64,000 nucleotides of DNA from Natronocalculus amylovorans. Its GTDB lineage: Archaea; Halobacteriota; Halobacteria; Halobacteriales; Haloferacaceae. The stretch covers positions 310,001 through 374,000 of the forward strand of contig NZ_JAKRVX010000001.1 in assembly GCF_023638035.1 (NCBI RefSeq), given 5' to 3'. A program made the translations under genes and the position numbers. Positions 62,551 through 64,000 of the stretch are shown here, piece after piece; positions within the stretch are counted from its first letter, which is position 1, and every line of letters starts with the position of its first letter. Under the pieces are notes generated by a model. It had not been told where the DNA came from. It saw only the letters and a program-made list of their open reading frames with translations, and made no database searches.

Positions 62551-64000
62551 TTAGACCGCGTCCACGAGTTCGAGCGTTGGTCGAATACCGAGTGCTTTCA
62601 TCTCGTCAAGGAGGAGTTTGAACGCGTAGCTAACCTCGATCTTGTGAATGTTGTCTTCGTTGCCAGTGATCGGATCATAGATCCGTCGCTGTTCTCGATC
62701 CTCAACTGCGACCATTCCGGTATCTGCGGAGATATACACCTCTTCACGATCCGATGAGTCAAGCAGTCGTTCTTTCAGCGCCATTGCAGCGCCGTGTCCA
62801 ATAAGCACCTCACGCTCCATCTCACCAACACGCAGTCCACCCTCACGGGCTCGACCTTCTGTTGGCTGTCGTGTCAGCACTTGCACTGGTCCACGCGATC
62901 GTGCGTGGAGTTTGTTTGAGACCATATGGTAGAGTTTGTGGTAGAAGATAATGCCCACAAAGATCTCAGCCTCAATCTTCTCGCCAGTGACACCCGAATA
63001 CATGACCTCTTTACCGGAGGATTTGTATCCATGTTCTTCGAGTGCGCTCCGAAGTTCGTGTTCGCTCTCGCCTTGGAATGGCGTTCCGTCAACACGACGA
63101 CCTTCAAGTGCGCCCACCTTGCCGCCGAGCATCTCTAACACGTGCCCGACTGTCATCCGTGATGGGAGTGCGTGTGGATTAAGCACGAGGTCAGGAACAA
63201 CACCGTCTGCGGTGAATGGCATATCTTCTTGTGGTGCCAAGTGCCCCACAACCCCTTTTTGTCCGTGTCGGGATGCGAACTTGTCTCCAAGCTCTGGAAT
63301 TCGCTCATCCCGAACTTTGACCTTCGAGAGCTTCGAGCCATCTTCACCCTCCATCAGTGTAACCGTATCAACAACACCATCTTCGCCCGATCGCATTGTG
63401 ACAGACGTTTCACGGCGTTTCTGTGGGGAGAGTCCACCCATATCGTCCGGCTCTTCTAAGAACCGCGGCGGGCTTGTCTTGCCAAGCAGAACCGAGTTCT
63501 CATCAACAACGGTTTCGGGATTGACAAGCCCGTCTTCGTCAAGATGTGTGTACGCATCTTCCCCGCGTGCACCGCGGACATCTTGGTCTGGAATCTCGAA
63601 TCGGTCTTCCTGTCCACCAGGATACCGTCGTTCCTCACCTTCGTAGGTACGGAAGAAGTGCGATCGTGCAAGTGCTCGCTCCACAGATCCTTTGTTCATG
63701 ACGAGCGCATCCTCAATGTTGAACCCTTCATACGACATGACAGCAACCGTGAAGTTCTGTGCTGCAGGCCGCTCGTCGAAGTTAATCTGCTCTGTGGTCT
63801 GGGTTTTTACCATCGCTAGCTGCGGATAGTGCATCAGATGTTGACGCGTATCCGGACGAATTCGGTAGTTCGCCGATGGAATACCGAGCGACTGTTTCAT
63901 CATCCCGGATCCCATGGTAATACGCGGTGACGCGTTGTGTTCCGGGTACGGAATCATTCCTGCACCAATTCCGAAGATCAGTTGTGGATCGATCTCAAGA
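62551..64000 (-). CDS. rpoB1: DNA-directed RNA polymerase subunit B' (5' end beyond the window)
   Basis: The reading frame runs to the right edge of the window, so about 120-130 N-terminal residues are missing. The visible part reads [20 protein letters not shown] at the edge, then [35 protein letters not shown] and [18 protein letters not shown], all hallmarks of the second-largest RNAP subunit. In haloarchaea this subunit is split into B'' and B'; this is B', with B'' expected just beyond. It precedes rpoA1. Confidence 0.96.
   Translation of the reverse strand, partial: LEIDPQLIFGIGAGMIPYPEHNASPRITMGSGMMKQSLGIPSANYRIRPDTRQHLMHYPQLAMVKTQTTEQINFDERPAAQNFTVAVMSYEGFNIEDALVMNKGSVERALARSHFFRTYEGEERRYPGGQEDRFEIPDQDVRGARGEDAYTHLDEDGLVNPETVVDENSVLLGKTSPPRFLEEPDDMGGLSPQKRRETSVTMRSGEDGVVDTVTLMEGEDGSKLSKVKVRDERIPELGDKFASRHGQKGVVGHLAPQEDMPFTADGVVPDLVLNPHALPSRMTVGHVLEMLGGKVGALEGRRVDGTPFQGESEHELRSALEEHGYKSSGKEVMYSGVTGEKIEAEIFVGIIFYHKLYHMVSNKLHARSRGPVQVLTRQPTEGRAREGGLRVGEMEREVLIGHGAAMALKERLLDSSDREEVYISADTGMVAVEDREQRRIYDPITGNEDNIHKIEVSYAFKLLLDEMKALGIRPTLELVDAV

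Noticed and set aside
1-64000. CRISPR arrays, intact insertion sequences, rRNA genes, prophage modules
   Set aside because: No regularly spaced repeats, transposases, rRNA or structural phage genes were found.

Overview
The window is a chromosomal segment of a halophilic archaeon (class Halobacteria). The proteins are strongly acidic. Many small ORFs match families seen only in haloarchaea. The right end carries the archaeal RNA polymerase/ribosomal cluster (rpoB', rpoA', rpoA'', nusA, uS12, uS7, EF-2, EF-1alpha, uS10). Base composition is unusually AT-rich for a haloarchaeon (I estimate just under 50% GC by eye, not counted), and the palindrome CGATCG is scattered everywhere. Haloquadratum walsbyi or a close relative is the best guess; this is inference, not a database match.

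Layout. 1-9.1 kb: edge-truncated NAD-dependent sugar dehydrogenase (Azf-like), pterin enzyme MptD, creatininase-family amidohydrolase, ABC exporter, DUF192 protein, tRNA-Val(UAC) followed by broken copies of its own 3' end, a two-gene block (SCP2-like protein plus alpha/beta hydrolase), and a DASS-type anion transporter. 9.3-16.7 kb: zinc-finger mini-protein, UvrD-type helicase overlapping an M24 peptidase, TylF-like methyltransferase, GNAT protein, riboflavin synthase, HalOD1 protein. 16.7-27.2 kb: uvrA with a coupled mini-ORF in front, BNR-propeller protein, SHOCT membrane protein, geranylgeranyl reductase, a KaiC-like ATPase plus histidine kinase operon, YgfZ/GcvT-like protein, DUF6432-like protein. 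27.3-40.9 kb: zinc-ribbon protein, DUF5611, UspA, ROK kinase, LVIVD-repeat surface protein, NFU scaffold, FAU-1 nuclease, PrsW-like protease, cell-division protein SepF, DUF1028, PUA protein, a triple-repeat lipoprotein, GIDE-domain protein, a compact RNase R. 41.0-48.2 kb: a three-gene MacB-like export operon with an NEW3-type secreted protein, a HEAT-like protein, two paralogous Tat substrates, tRNA-Ala(CGC), rhomboid protease. 48.4-64.0 kb: information-processing cluster read right to left, interrupted by homoserine dehydrogenase with an ACT-domain partner, a HEXXH protein (DUF5781-like) and a PQQ-type sugar dehydrogenase lipoprotein.

How genes work together. The right-hand cluster makes the transcription and translation core (RNAP, NusA, S12, S7, EF-2, EF-1alpha, S10). 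Hom plus its ACT protein feed threonine/methionine synthesis and are preceded by a previously unlisted 39-codon, threonine-rich leader ORF with its own TATA box. UvrA and the UvrD-type helicase serve DNA repair. The KaiC-like ATPase and the PAS histidine kinase overlap by four bases and form one signalling unit. MptD and RibE contribute to cofactor (pterin, flavin) synthesis. Many transcripts look leaderless, with a TATA box 24-32 bases before the start codon.

I saw no CRISPR array, no intact transposase and no rRNA. The most novel items are the Thr-rich leader before ACT-hom, the mini-ORF coupled to uvrA, the broken tRNA-Val 3' repeats, the LOV-like histidine kinase without its photoactive cysteine, and the HIP1-like abundance of CGATCG.
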